Origin: Geminocystis sp. NIES-3708
GTDB lineage: Bacteria > Cyanobacteriota > Cyanobacteriia > Cyanobacteriales > Cyanobacteriaceae
Length of the DNA stretch: 64,000 bases
Assembly: GCF_001548095.1 (NCBI RefSeq)
Contig: NZ_AP014815.1
Span: 2,479,656 to 2,543,655, forward strand
Direction: 5' to 3'
In this document: positions 1 through 8,783 of the stretch, one piece after another
How positions within the stretch are numbered: the first letter of the stretch is position 1
Layout of the letters: every line of letters begins with the position of its first letter
Notes under the pieces: model-generated
Told to the model about the DNA's origin: nothing
The model's input: only the letters and a program-made list of their open reading frames with translations
The model's database searches: none
Position numbers and translations under genes: made by a program

Positions 1-2
1 AC

Positions 3-1652
3 GGTGAAATTTATCAGCCAAGTCTTTCTCAAGATTTTCGAGGACAAACGGCGAATAATCCTCTCCCTCAAAACCCATTGAGTTGGCAGTTTGAAGCAAA
101 TCAACCCTTGAGAAGAGTCGTTTCTGCCGAAGGTGTGAGTTTTGCTGTGGGTAGCATCAGAGAATATTCTTTAGTGGGAAGAGGAGGCGGTAGTAATCCT
201 GCGGCAATTGGTGGACAAGTGAATCGTTTTCGCTTTCAAGCTGAAAGAGTTGATTTTGATAGTGATAGTTGGAATGCGACTAATATTCGTATTACAAATG
301 ATCCTTTTTCTCCTCCAGAATTTGAAATTAGAGCAGATACTGCCAAATTAAAGAATATTTCGCCTTTTCAAGATGAATTAACCACTACTAAGTCACGTTT
401 AGTGTTTGATCAACGTTTATCTATCCCTTTATTTCAAGATCGTTTAATTTTTGATCGCCGAAATCGTCGTCCAGGATTATTTTCCATCGGTTTTGACGGA
501 GAAGATTTAGGAGGTTTATATATCGAGAGAGATTTTGAGCTTTATAGTGATCAAAAAACGATATTTACTCTTACTCCTCAAATTCTATTACAAAGAGCAT
601 TTTTCCCTGACTCCTTTGTTGATGATAATGCTATTAATCCTGATGATAATGGTGGTTTATTAAATCCCTCTAGTTTCGGTTTAGTGGCAAAATTGGTCAA
701 TGATTTTAGCGATCGCACAAATATTAATGCTATCATTAATTTTACTGGTTTAGACTTAGATAACATAGATAATAGACTTCGTGCCACTGTACAATTAAAT
801 CAAAAAGTAGGAGATCTAAATGCTCCTCATAATTTTAGTTTACAATACAACTACAGAGATCGACTCTTCAATGGTTCATTAGGATTTCAGACAGTACAAC
901 AAAGTTACGGATTAGTAGTAACATCACCCTATAATAGAATTGGTAAATCAGGATTTGGTTTTGTTTATCAAGGTTCAATACAAAATGTCACCGCAGATAC
1001 TGATAGACAAGAATTATTGGGCAGCAATCCCCGAAATAATTTAGCCAACCTAACTCGTTTTCAAGGTGCAGGTATCTTAAACGGAAATATATTATTATGG
1101 AAAGGAAAATCTTTACCCGCAACCCCCGAAGAAGGCTTGAAATACACCGCCACTCCTGTTGCTCCTTACTTAAGTTTGAATACAGGATTAACAGGTGTTG
1201 CCAGTTATTACAGTAACGGTGAAACTCAACCAAACTTAACCGCAACCGTTGGTTTAGAAGGACAATTCGGACATTTTTCTAATCCTTTCTTTGATTATAC
1301 AGGCTTTAATGTTAGTTATAGTCAGGGTATTAGAGGTAATCTATCGCCATTTTTCTTCGACCGTGCCGCCGATGATCAAGTGTTATCATTAGGACTAACT
1401 CAACAATTATATGGTCCTTTAAGGGCAGGATTACAGAGCTTTATTAACGTTAAAACCAATGAGGAAATAAGTACTGATTACTTTTTGGAATATAGTCGTC
1501 GTACTTATAATATTATTGTCCGTTATAATCCTGTTTTAGAAATTGGTTCAGTAAATTTACGTATTAGTGACTTTAACTGGGATGGTAACGCCGCACCTTT
1601 TGAAGGTACTGGTATTCGCCCTGTCGTTGATGGAGTAACTAGAGGAAATTAG
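3..1652 (+). CDS. LptD-like (DUF3769-type) outer-membrane protein, 3' part
   Basis: The frame is open from the first bases of the window, so this is the C-terminal 549 residues of a longer protein whose start lies outside. A TTG at 78 could act as a start, but the codons before it read through as protein in the same frame. The visible part is rich in alternating polar and hydrophobic residues with many Asn, Tyr, Phe and Gly, as in a beta-barrel, with an organic-solvent-tolerance-like segment early on. Cyanobacterial DUF3769 proteins of this kind are thought to be LptD homologues that place lipopolysaccharide in the outer membrane. Family assignment is from overall resemblance; a transport role is inferred. 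Confidence 0.6.
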   Translation, partial: GEIYQPSLSQDFRGQTANNPLPQNPLSWQFEANQPLRRVVSAEGVSFAVGSIREYSLVGRGGGSNPAAIGGQVNRFRFQAERVDFDSDSWNATNIRITNDPFSPPEFEIRADTAKLKNISPFQDELTTTKSRLVFDQRLSIPLFQDRLIFDRRNRRPGLFSIGFDGEDLGGLYIERDFELYSDQKTIFTLTPQILLQRAFFPDSFVDDNAINPDDNGGLLNPSSFGLVAKLVNDFSDRTNINAIINFTGLDLDNIDNRLRATVQLNQKVGDLNAPHNFSLQYNYRDRLFNGSLGFQTVQQSYGLVVTSPYNRIGKSGFGFVYQGSIQNVTADTDRQELLGSNPRNNLANLTRFQGAGILNGNILLWKGKSLPATPEEGLKYTATPVAPYLSLNTGLTGVASYYSNGETQPNLTATVGLEGQFGHFSNPFFDYTGFNVSYSQGIRGNLSPFFFDRAADDQVLSLGLTQQLYGPLRAGLQSFINVKTNEEISTDYFLEYSRRTYNIIVRYNPVLEIGSVNLRISDFNWDGNAAPFEGTGIRPVVDGVTRGN

Positions 1653-1726
1653 CAATTAAGCGAATAGTAGGAAATGGCAATAAACTATCCAAACTAAATA
1701 AAATATTAGAATAAATTATAATAAAA

Positions 1727-2395
1727 ATGAAACCCATTAATATCCTTTACTTCTCTGATGTTCTTTGTGTTTGGGCTTATGTTGCTCAGATTCGTTTAAA
1801 TGAGTTGAAAATGACCTTTAAAGATGATATAAAGATTGAGCATCATTTCGTTCCTGTTTTTGGTGTGGCTATTGAAAATCTCGAAAATAGATGGCGAGAT
1901 AAAGGTGGATTGGAAGCATACAATCATCATGTTCAAGAAATAGCTCAAAGATTCAACCATATCACTATTCATCCTGATATTTGGACAAAGGTTAAACCAG
2001 TATCTTCTACATCTTGTCATTTATTTCTTCATGGGATTCAGCTACTAGAAATAAAAGGAATTATAGAGAATGTATTTGAAAAAGCAATCTGGGCATTTCG
2101 AGAAGCATTTTTTACCCAACTGGCTAATATTAGCGATCGCAAAGTGCAATTCCAAATAGCGGAGGAGTTAAAAATACCTATTGGGTTTATCCAAGCTCAA
2201 ATTGATAGTGGTGAAGCATATGCCCAACTATCAAAAGATTTTAATTTGGTAAAAGAGCATACGGTTACAGTTAGCCCCACCCTAATTTTTAATGAAGGAC
2301 GACAGAGACTCAACGGTAATGTAGGTTATAGAGTAATTGAAGCCAATATAAATGAATTACTACACATTTCTCCTACCGAAGAAAATTGGTGTTAA
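1727..2395 (+). CDS. DsbA-family thioredoxin-fold protein with degenerate active site
   Basis: A 222-residue protein with the FrnE/DsbA layout: an N-terminal strand leading to an active-site loop, a helical insertion, and a cis-proline loop (VSPTLIF) near residue 185. Family members carry CxxC here; this one reads C14-V-W-A17, so the second Cys is missing and normal dithiol oxidation is not possible. There is no signal peptide, so it is probably cytoplasmic. It could be a glutathione-dependent isomerase-like relative (the HCCA isomerase branch also lacks CxxC) or a monothiol enzyme. The fold is fairly sure and the activity is unknown. Confidence 0.65.
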   Translation: MKPINILYFSDVLCVWAYVAQIRLNELKMTFKDDIKIEHHFVPVFGVAIENLENRWRDKGGLEAYNHHVQEIAQRFNHITIHPDIWTKVKPVSSTSCHLFLHGIQLLEIKGIIENVFEKAIWAFREAFFTQLANISDRKVQFQIAEELKIPIGFIQAQIDSGEAYAQLSKDFNLVKEHTVTVSPTLIFNEGRQRLNGNVGYRVIEANINELLHISPTEENWC

Positions 2396-2400
2396 GGATT

Positions 2401-2489
2401 GTGCAAATATTGAGAATTTTACTACCTGTCCACCTTGTCTTCATCATTTTTCCGTTGAACTCAGGTAAACTTAGATGCGTTTTAGCTTA
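2401..2489. repeat. Dispersed intergenic repeat, copy 1
   Basis: This interval after the DsbA-like gene matches, imperfectly, an inverted copy at 11461-11528 and a direct copy at 30010-30071. Shared words are CTGTCCACCTT, GTCTTCA-CATTTTTC and GTTGAAC. Its right part (2466-2489, AACTTAGATGCGTTTTAGCT) recurs at 32326-32349 and overlaps the last codons of the LCP gene. No protein is encoded. It looks like a non-coding mosaic repeat of the host genome. Confidence 0.5.
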
Positions 2490-3913
2490 CCATCCTGATG
2501 ATGATTAAATTCTGGAATAGTCCAATCTTGTCCTACTTGAATCGTTATATCGGAAGTTAATACTCCCGTGCTTTCTACGATAACTTCACCAACTCCTAAA
2601 TCTGCTCTAATTTGAGCGGCGGAATAATTATCTCCTTGTTGTGCAACGATTTTAGTTTCTAATAAAGGTTGATTAGCAAATTGTTGGCTTAAAAATACTC
2701 GGTTATAACCCGTTTCTCGTAAATAATCGACTACTTTTTGAGCAGTTTCTTGATTATCTTTATTACTTTGTACTGCAATTTTTAATTTTGTGGGATCAGA
2801 TTCATGGGAAGCAGTATAATAATCAGGCTCTATTTGAAAATGTTGAGCCATAATTTCAGAAATTTTTTCGTGATTAGGCAACCAATAACTTAATTCTCCT
2901 TCTTCTGGGGTATTAAAGTCTCCCGGTAACATAACCATATTAATATTAGACCTATTTTTTTGTCCTGTAAAACCAGCGATGGCAATTAATTCATTGGTGG
3001 TTAAATTTGTATCTAAATGAGCTCGAACGACAGAAAGAATATCAGGCATTCTTAAAATGGTTCTAGGATTTAAAGCTTGTTCAATTAATGCACGCATAAA
3101 AACTTGTTGTCGTTGAACTCTACCAATGTCACCATAAGCATCATAACGAAAACGTAAAAACTGAAGAGCTTTTGCACCGTCAAGATGTTGTTGTCCTTCT
3201 TTTAAATCAATGTATAAATGTTGACTATGATCAGTATATTTCATATTTTGAGGTACATAGAGATTGACACCACCTAAAGCATCAATAAATTTTTCTACCC
3301 CTTGAACATTAATGCGAATATATCGATCTATTTGTACATCATCTAATAAATTACTAACAGACTCAGCCGCTAAAGCAGGCCCTCCGTGAAAATTGGCATC
3401 ATTAATTTTAGTAATTCCCCTACCTTCGACTAGAGTTTTAGTATCACGAGGAATTGATAAAACTGTAACATAATCTTTTTCAGGATCGAATCTGAGTAAT
3501 AACATACTATCAGACAAACCTTCAAAAGAATTAACTAAGGCATGATAACCTACATCTGGAGTACTTTGATCGGGTACATCATCAGTAGTAACTTTAATAC
3601 CCATAACAAGAATGTTAACTGGTCTGCTTAATTTTGGAATTTGTAAATTGTCAAAACTAACGGTTTCTTCTTGATTAAAAACTGCTTCTTCGGCGGGAGT
3701 CAATCTAGCTTGTCGTAAAGGGGTATTGGATAAAGATAATGCTAATATTGCCCCTACCGTGGCGGATAAAACAGCGATAGCACTTAATCCAAAACCAATT
3801 AATAACCAGTGAGGATTAGACTTAGAAACATTTTTAGAAGTCGATGTCGAAATTTTGGCAAACTGTTGACGATTAACAAACTTACCTTTACGGCTAAAAT
3901 TTCCCTCTGACAT
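2471..3913 (-). CDS. LytR-CpsA-Psr (LCP) family cell-wall glycopolymer ligase
   Basis: A 480-residue protein with a short basic cytoplasmic tail, one transmembrane helix (about residues 36-60), an LCP catalytic domain (about 125-290) and a LytR_C domain (about 377-465). LCP landmarks are visible: SDSMLLLRFDP, LSIPRDT (Arg156, Asp157) and the RFRYD...GRVQRQQ helix near 255-270. LCP enzymes transfer undecaprenyl-linked polysaccharides to peptidoglycan outside the membrane. In cyanobacteria they probably attach cell-wall polysaccharide; the exact substrate cannot be told. It is transcribed alone. Confidence 0.85.
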   Translation of the reverse strand: MSEGNFSRKGKFVNRQQFAKISTSTSKNVSKSNPHWLLIGFGLSAIAVLSATVGAILALSLSNTPLRQARLTPAEEAVFNQEETVSFDNLQIPKLSRPVNILVMGIKVTTDDVPDQSTPDVGYHALVNSFEGLSDSMLLLRFDPEKDYVTVLSIPRDTKTLVEGRGITKINDANFHGGPALAAESVSNLLDDVQIDRYIRINVQGVEKFIDALGGVNLYVPQNMKYTDHSQHLYIDLKEGQQHLDGAKALQFLRFRYDAYGDIGRVQRQQVFMRALIEQALNPRTILRMPDILSVVRAHLDTNLTTNELIAIAGFTGQKNRSNINMVMLPGDFNTPEEGELSYWLPNHEKISEIMAQHFQIEPDYYTASHESDPTKLKIAVQSNKDNQETAQKVVDYLRETGYNRVFLSQQFANQPLLETKIVAQQGDNYSAAQIRADLGVGEVIVESTGVLTSDITIQVGQDWTIPEFNHHQDGKLKRI

Positions 3914-4055
3914 TTAATCTCCCCACACACAAAGATGATGAATATTTAATAATAACTTAACAATCTTAACTTGATTTTGTGTTTATGACGAATTTTTAAG
4001 GATGATTATCTCTGTCATTAGTCTGACATCAATATCTATCATAACCCATAACTTT

Positions 4056-4083
4056 TACCCTCATCACAATACTTTTTCAGTAA
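4056..4083. repeat. Short dispersed repeat, copy a
   Basis: The string TACCCTCATCACAATACTTT, continuing into a TTCAG(T/C)AA end, recurs with one or two changes at 38849-38876. A shortened relative lies near 32310. It sits just past the stop of the nrtR-like gene. No hairpin or terminator T-run is seen. Confidence 0.4.
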
Positions 4084-4086
4084 CAA

Positions 4087-4872
4087 TTAAGTATTAACAG
4101 CACCTTCGATAGTTCTTAAAAAGAAATAAGTATTAACGTCATTTTTTAAACGATATAATTTGGCAGGACGTTTTGCATCTTGACGCATTTCTGTGGTTTC
4201 TTCTAAAATATCAGCTTTAGCTATACGACGCCGAAAAGATTTTGTTTCTAAACTATGATCGAGAATTATCTCATAAACTTTTTGTAAATCTCCTAAAGTA
4301 AACTTTTCAGCCATTAAATAGGAAGGTAAAGAAGTATATAAAACTTTATTACGTAAACGTTCGATAGCTTGACGTAAAATTTTACTATGATCGAAGGCTA
4401 ATAATTCTTTTACTTGATTATTAATAATAGAAGACCATTTGATCTCATTAGCCCCTTTTCCGATGGCAAGTTTAATATTCTGATGGGGTAATAAAGCAAA
4501 ATAAACGGTAGTTACAGACCATCCTCTTGGATCTCGTTGTTTATTGCCAATAGTGAAGCATTGCTCTAAATAGGGAGTTTTTACTCCTGTTTTCTCCTCT
4601 AATTTACGTTTAGCAGTATCTTCTAAAGTTTCATCATTTTCTAAATCGATAAAACCACCCACTAACGCCCATTGATTTTTGAAAGGGTAATTTGCCCGTT
4701 TTACAAGGAGAACTTGCAATTGTTGATCAAAAACTGTGAAAATTACAGTGTCAACAGAAGTGCTAGGACGATCAAAGATTTTAGGATTATAATGATCAAG
4801 AAAATCAGCTTCAGAATTATAGTGTGTTTCTGTTGTTGATGATGGATGATTTGTCATTGGTGAATTATTCAT
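4087..4872 (-). CDS. nrtR: NrtR-like Nudix-winged-helix regulator of NAD salvage
   Basis: A 261-residue protein: an N-terminal Nudix-like domain (about residues 40-175) followed by a winged helix (about 180-255) with an RRRIAK segment. This two-domain plan is that of NrtR, a repressor of NAD biosynthesis that senses ADP-ribose. The Nudix box is altered: the expected R-E-L-x-E-E-x-G reads RKLEEKTG, with two metal-binding Glu positions changed to Lys, so hydrolysis is unlikely and a sensor role fits. Its ATG overlaps the nadV stop (ATGA), giving translational coupling. Another ATG six codons in (MTNHPSS) is possible. A catalytic ADP-ribose hydrolase is the alternative, disfavoured by the motif. 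Confidence 0.75.
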   Translation of the reverse strand: MNNSPMTNHPSSTTETHYNSEADFLDHYNPKIFDRPSTSVDTVIFTVFDQQLQVLLVKRANYPFKNQWALVGGFIDLENDETLEDTAKRKLEEKTGVKTPYLEQCFTIGNKQRDPRGWSVTTVYFALLPHQNIKLAIGKGANEIKWSSIINNQVKELLAFDHSKILRQAIERLRNKVLYTSLPSYLMAEKFTLGDLQKVYEIILDHSLETKSFRRRIAKADILEETTEMRQDAKRPAKLYRLKNDVNTYFFLRTIEGAVNT

Positions 4873-6347
4873 TCTTGATTAATACGTTGACGAATATCTG
4901 CAAGGCTATAGCTTTTAATTAGCTTACCATTCTCGAAAATAGTTTGTAATGCACCTTGTTGTTCTTCCTCAATAGTTTGTTGTTCATACAAAACGTAAGT
5001 ATTATTTTCTTGCTCAACTCTGAGTAAACCTTTTGCTGATTTTTTTGTACCACTATCAGTTTTAGGATTTTTGAAAATATCTCGACGTTTATCATTTACC
5101 ACACCGCTAGTAGCTTTCATGGCAAAACCAAAATTATCACGAGTAACATATTGATAAGTATATGAACCGATACCAAAAACTACATTTCCCGAAGCAAAGC
5201 CTTTGCTTTCCAGCTGTTTCAGGATATTATAAGCTCGATCAAGAGTTATAGAATCACCATAAATTAAGCCAATATGAGCATCCAAAATTTTATAGCCTTG
5301 AGGGGTGATATTACCCCCAAAAATCTCCCATAAACATTGCACTGCACCTTTATATTCAGGAGTATCTTGAGGATAACTAGAATCTCCACAAATTATTTTA
5401 ACAGGATCTCCACTGTCAGGGCGCAAAACAAGTTTTCCATCTCGCCCTAAGATTTTCTCTTTGAGCATAACAGTATATTCGGTGATAACTTTCCAAAAAT
5501 CCCAAGTATCAGAAACAATAGAAACAATACCTTTAGGGTATAAATCTTCAATGAGTCGGCGAAATGTCTCTAATTCTTCCTCTTGCATTCCCATTGCCAT
5601 AACAGAATGTTCCGTTGCTGGTACTGAAGTACCTATTATTTCTTGATCTGCATTGGCATCATAATAATCTTCTAGTAAGTCGATGGCTAATACCGTATCC
5701 GTACCACAAAAAGAAGTTAAATGACCAGCACCGCTAATTATGGCATCTTGAATACCAGATAAACCTCGAAAAGAAAAATCATGACATTGAAAAGGAATAA
5801 AATCTAAAGGTGTTCCTGTTTTTATAGCATAATCTCTCATTAACTTTTTGTATTGAAAAGCAGTGGTTGCCGAAGTTATGGGTTTCCATAAATAGCAAGA
5901 CATCACCGATTCTATGTAGTTAGTTAACCAGAAAAAATCAGGATGAGTATTTACTACCGTTAAAACTGGTATGCCAATGGGTACTAAACTTCCTTCTGGT
6001 AATGCTTTAATTTTAAGGGGTAAATAACCTAAATCATGAAGAGCTTCAATATGTTGCATGGAAATTGCACCGTTTCCTAAAGATTTATCCATGCGTCTTT
6101 GATAAGCAGAAATAACTTTATTTTTATCTACTTTGAAGAAATTTTCCTGCCAACAATCCATTAAATAATCTTTGATGAAATACTGTAAACCGAAAAAGAT
6201 GACTTGAATATTATCTGAATCTAAAACTTTTGCTAAACGACTACTGCGAGGAGTAAAATTAGCATAAACTTCTGTTGTACCTTCAGGATATTGACGACGG
6301 TGATCTGTTTTATAAAAATCAATGGCATTAAGGGGATTTATTTTCAT
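4869..6347 (-). CDS. nadV: Nicotinamide phosphoribosyltransferase
   Basis: A 492-residue protein of the NAMPT/NadV family. It makes nicotinamide mononucleotide from nicotinamide and PRPP in one-step NAD salvage. Visible family motifs are FIPFQCHDFSFRGLSG, the VPATEHSVM segment with the catalytic His, VSDTWDFWKV and the LVLRPDSGDPV loop that binds the phosphoribosyl group. The length matches the family. It lies downstream of a PRPP synthetase gene that can supply its substrate, and overlaps the regulator gene by four bases. The adenylyltransferase completing NAD synthesis is not in the window. Confidence 0.92.
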   Translation of the reverse strand: MKINPLNAIDFYKTDHRRQYPEGTTEVYANFTPRSSRLAKVLDSDNIQVIFFGLQYFIKDYLMDCWQENFFKVDKNKVISAYQRRMDKSLGNGAISMQHIEALHDLGYLPLKIKALPEGSLVPIGIPVLTVVNTHPDFFWLTNYIESVMSCYLWKPITSATTAFQYKKLMRDYAIKTGTPLDFIPFQCHDFSFRGLSGIQDAIISGAGHLTSFCGTDTVLAIDLLEDYYDANADQEIIGTSVPATEHSVMAMGMQEEELETFRRLIEDLYPKGIVSIVSDTWDFWKVITEYTVMLKEKILGRDGKLVLRPDSGDPVKIICGDSSYPQDTPEYKGAVQCLWEIFGGNITPQGYKILDAHIGLIYGDSITLDRAYNILKQLESKGFASGNVVFGIGSYTYQYVTRDNFGFAMKATSGVVNDKRRDIFKNPKTDSGTKKSAKGLLRVEQENNTYVLYEQQTIEEEQQGALQTIFENGKLIKSYSLADIRQRINQE

Positions 6348-6446
6348 GGTTTTTTCCTAATATAATATTTTTGTAACAGTACCAATAGAAGATAGATGTA
6401 ATATAAAAAATGGGAGTAAGAATTGATTAAAAATCACAATCAATAT

Positions 6447-7277
6447 CTAATCTTTCGCCATTTGAGAATAATTAGAGAATATAGTCAGAAAACTACTATC
6501 TTGTTCTTCAAGAGATAACATAGTGTGATAACAATAAATTTGACTAAAATAAGGATGTAATGGTTTTAAACCTTTAGAAAAAATACCGTGAGTAACATAA
6601 AGAGCGATTTCTTGAGCTTCTTTTTTTTGAAGTACTTTTGCTAATTCAATAAAAGTTTTACCACCGTCACAAATATCGTCCACTATCAAAACTTTTCGTC
6701 TTTTGACATCATCATGAAAAGTAGTCGTCAGAATTTTACCTGTTTTGGTATCACGGATTTTACTTCCACAAAAAACATCTGATAAACCAAGACGTTTCGC
6801 CACTGCAAAGGTTTTCTTTTCTGCACCTGCATCTGGGGCAATTAATATCCAGTTATCTCTTAAAAGTTTCTCTTTCAAATAACTTTCATTTAAAATATCT
6901 GCTTGGGTGATAATTTGACAATTATTTAATAAAGCAGGAGTTACATCAGAATGAGGATCAATAATGATGATGCGATCGCATCTTAAACTATTAATCAAGT
7001 CCGCCATAACTTTTACACTTAGAGCTTCTCCTTGATTACAAACTCGATCTTGTCTAGCGTAAGGAAAATAAGGAATAATTAACTCAAGACTGACATCGGG
7101 TAAAATACGGCGAATAGCATCTACGGTAAGCAATAAAGCCATAATATCATTACTACTGTTTAAAACACCTTTAATCATAGTTTTTGGCGTAACTATTTCA
7201 GGTAATAAAGTAACATGACATTCTCCTGCAGGAAAATTAAAGGTTTTAATTTCTGAATTATTAACTAATATGGACAT
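6447..7277 (-). CDS. prs: Ribose-phosphate pyrophosphokinase (short, NAD-salvage-linked form)
   Basis: A 276-residue PRPP synthetase, shorter than the usual 310-330 residues of the housekeeping enzyme. It keeps the FPYARQDR flexible-loop signature, an IIIIDPHSD segment and the PRPP-binding loop VLIVDDICDGGKTF. It makes PRPP from ribose 5-phosphate and ATP. As first gene of a prs-nadV-nrtR operon it probably feeds nadV rather than general nucleotide synthesis. Similar short prs-nadV pairs are known in bacteria and large phages, so acquisition by transfer is possible. Confidence 0.88.
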   Translation of the reverse strand: MSILVNNSEIKTFNFPAGECHVTLLPEIVTPKTMIKGVLNSSNDIMALLLTVDAIRRILPDVSLELIIPYFPYARQDRVCNQGEALSVKVMADLINSLRCDRIIIIDPHSDVTPALLNNCQIITQADILNESYLKEKLLRDNWILIAPDAGAEKKTFAVAKRLGLSDVFCGSKIRDTKTGKILTTTFHDDVKRRKVLIVDDICDGGKTFIELAKVLQKKEAQEIALYVTHGIFSKGLKPLHPYFSQIYCYHTMLSLEEQDSSFLTIFSNYSQMAKD

Positions 7278-7344
7278 TTTTTAGCTTCTATTTTTTATAT
7301 AGGCTTTGAGCCAATAAATATATAATGGCATAGAGACAGTTATA
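7278..7344 (-). promoter_or_regulatory. Candidate promoter/operator region of the NAD-salvage operon
   Basis: Reading toward prs, the strand contains TTGACA followed by AT-rich TATATAT sequence and a small inverted repeat, GGCTCAAAGCC (7304-7314). An NrtR-type operator is expected here because the operon encodes the regulator. I cannot match it to a known NrtR consensus, so the assignment rests on position only. Confidence 0.3.
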
Positions 7345-7470
7345 ATGTCAAGGGGAAAATTAGAATTTGCTGAGTGTGGCTGTAAGGTTGAGATTAAGAC
7401 TAAACAAATTAACCTTGACGTTGAAAACACTTTAGTAATTCAGTTCGATCAAGAAATAGATGATGACTAA
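7345..7470 (+). CDS. Small ORF, 41 residues, unrecognised
   Basis: An ATG-started frame divergent from prs encodes a 41-residue acidic peptide with a CGC motif near residue 12 and an acidic tail ending in IDDD. It starts within the presumed prs promoter region. I do not recognise it. It may be the remnant of a larger protein or a chance frame; there is no obvious ribosome binding site. Confidence 0.2.
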   Translation: MSRGKLEFAECGCKVEIKTKQINLDVENTLVIQFDQEIDDD

Positions 7471-7759
7471 CTCTGGTTGATAGGCTGACAGGGAGATTTT
7501 ATTTTTTGTCAGTTAATCAAATTATTAAAAAAATGCACAAACATTAGGAATTTTTCTACTTGTTTAAGTACTTATTCTGTATCGGCAATGGAAGACAAGG
7601 GGTTTAAACTCTTTGTTACCCATTGTTACCAAAGGCTTAGGAAAAATAAAATCCACAAATAATTATACTCATCTACTTACTTGTCTTGCTTTCATTCTTT
7701 TTCTTGGGCTTGAGATTCCACCTAAAAGTAAGCACTCTGGGCATAATTTTATTATTTAA
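7471..7759. repeat. Non-coding stretch with dispersed repeat fragments
   Basis: Between the small ORF and the dam-like gene no convincing reading frame is seen. Bases 7535-7563 resemble the start of the repeat at 2401. Bases 7590-7618 (GACAAGGGGTTTAAACTC) resemble 17681-17703 (GACAAGTGGTTTAAACCC), with related GTTTAAAC palindromes at 35656 and 38761. This appears to be host intergenic repeat material. Confidence 0.4.
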
Positions 7760-8692
7760 CTAATAATTTGTAATTAGCAATTCATTAATATTACCCCGTT
7801 GACTTCCCTTACTATTAATCATTCTAGTAGCGGAAACTCTATGTATATTAAATTGCTGATAAAGTTCATCAAAGAAATTATCTAATGGATTTTCATTTTT
7901 AGGATCTGAATTACTTAACATTAAATATATCTTGTAATTACAATTTAATTTTTTGTAAAATTCAGCTAATCGTTGTTGTTCAAAATCATTAAATACAGAA
8001 GTAGAATAAGATGTAAAATTAGATGTTTTATTTAAAGGACGATAAGGTGGATCTAAATACATAAAAGAATTATCTTTAATAGCATTAATACTCTGAGAAA
8101 AATCAGCTAATTCAATATCACTATTTTGCAATAAAGTAGAAACATTAATAAGGTTTTCTTGATCAAGAATAGTGGGGTTTTTATACTCTCCGTGAGGCAC
8201 GTTAAACTCTCCACTTTTATTAGTTCTAAATAAACCATTAAAACAAGTTTTATTCATAAAGATTAACATTGCAGAACGTTTAATCCACCCATCCGAAAAA
8301 TCAGTATAATTAAAATCTTTTCTATCTTGGTTATAAATTTCTCTAATTTGATAAAAAAATTCCTTTTGTTTTTCTAAATTTAAAGACTGATATTGTTCAG
8401 ATAATTCAGCTATTTTTTCTATTAATAAATCCACTGACTTCTGAATCACTTTATAAGTTATAACAATTTCAGGATTAATATCCGATAAATAACTATATTT
8501 TAATTGATAGTTTTGCACTATATCAAAAAAAACCGCTCCTCCTCCAATAAATGGTTCAATATAACAAGAACACTGGTTTTTTTTCAAAGATTCAGGATAA
8601 AAATTTCTAATCGTATTTAATAACTGGTTTTTGCCTCCAGCCCATTTTAAAAAAGGTTTAGCTTTATTAATAACTGGTGTAGTTTTTTTCAT
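7760..8692 (-). CDS. dam: Dam-type DNA adenine N6-methyltransferase (orphan)
   Basis: A 310-residue class D12 adenine methyltransferase. The SAM-binding motif FLKWAGGKNQLL (residues 14-25), PFIGGGAVFF (47-56) and the catalytic DPPY (214-217) are intact. The segment CFNGLFRTNKSGEFNVPHG (150-168) is typical of enzymes methylating GATC. No restriction gene lies beside it, so it is probably a solitary Dam/DmtA-like enzyme acting in replication, repair or gene control. GATC specificity is inferred from family similarity. Confidence 0.85.
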   Translation of the reverse strand: MKKTTPVINKAKPFLKWAGGKNQLLNTIRNFYPESLKKNQCSCYIEPFIGGGAVFFDIVQNYQLKYSYLSDINPEIVITYKVIQKSVDLLIEKIAELSEQYQSLNLEKQKEFFYQIREIYNQDRKDFNYTDFSDGWIKRSAMLIFMNKTCFNGLFRTNKSGEFNVPHGEYKNPTILDQENLINVSTLLQNSDIELADFSQSINAIKDNSFMYLDPPYRPLNKTSNFTSYSTSVFNDFEQQRLAEFYKKLNCNYKIYLMLSNSDPKNENPLDNFFDELYQQFNIHRVSATRMINSKGSQRGNINELLITNY

Positions 8693-8783
8693 TTCTTAAT
8701 CTTATTTGTATTCCAGAATTTTTAATATTTTGATTACCGATTACCTGTTTTTTAATCTAATATTAGATAATTATTTGCTTACT

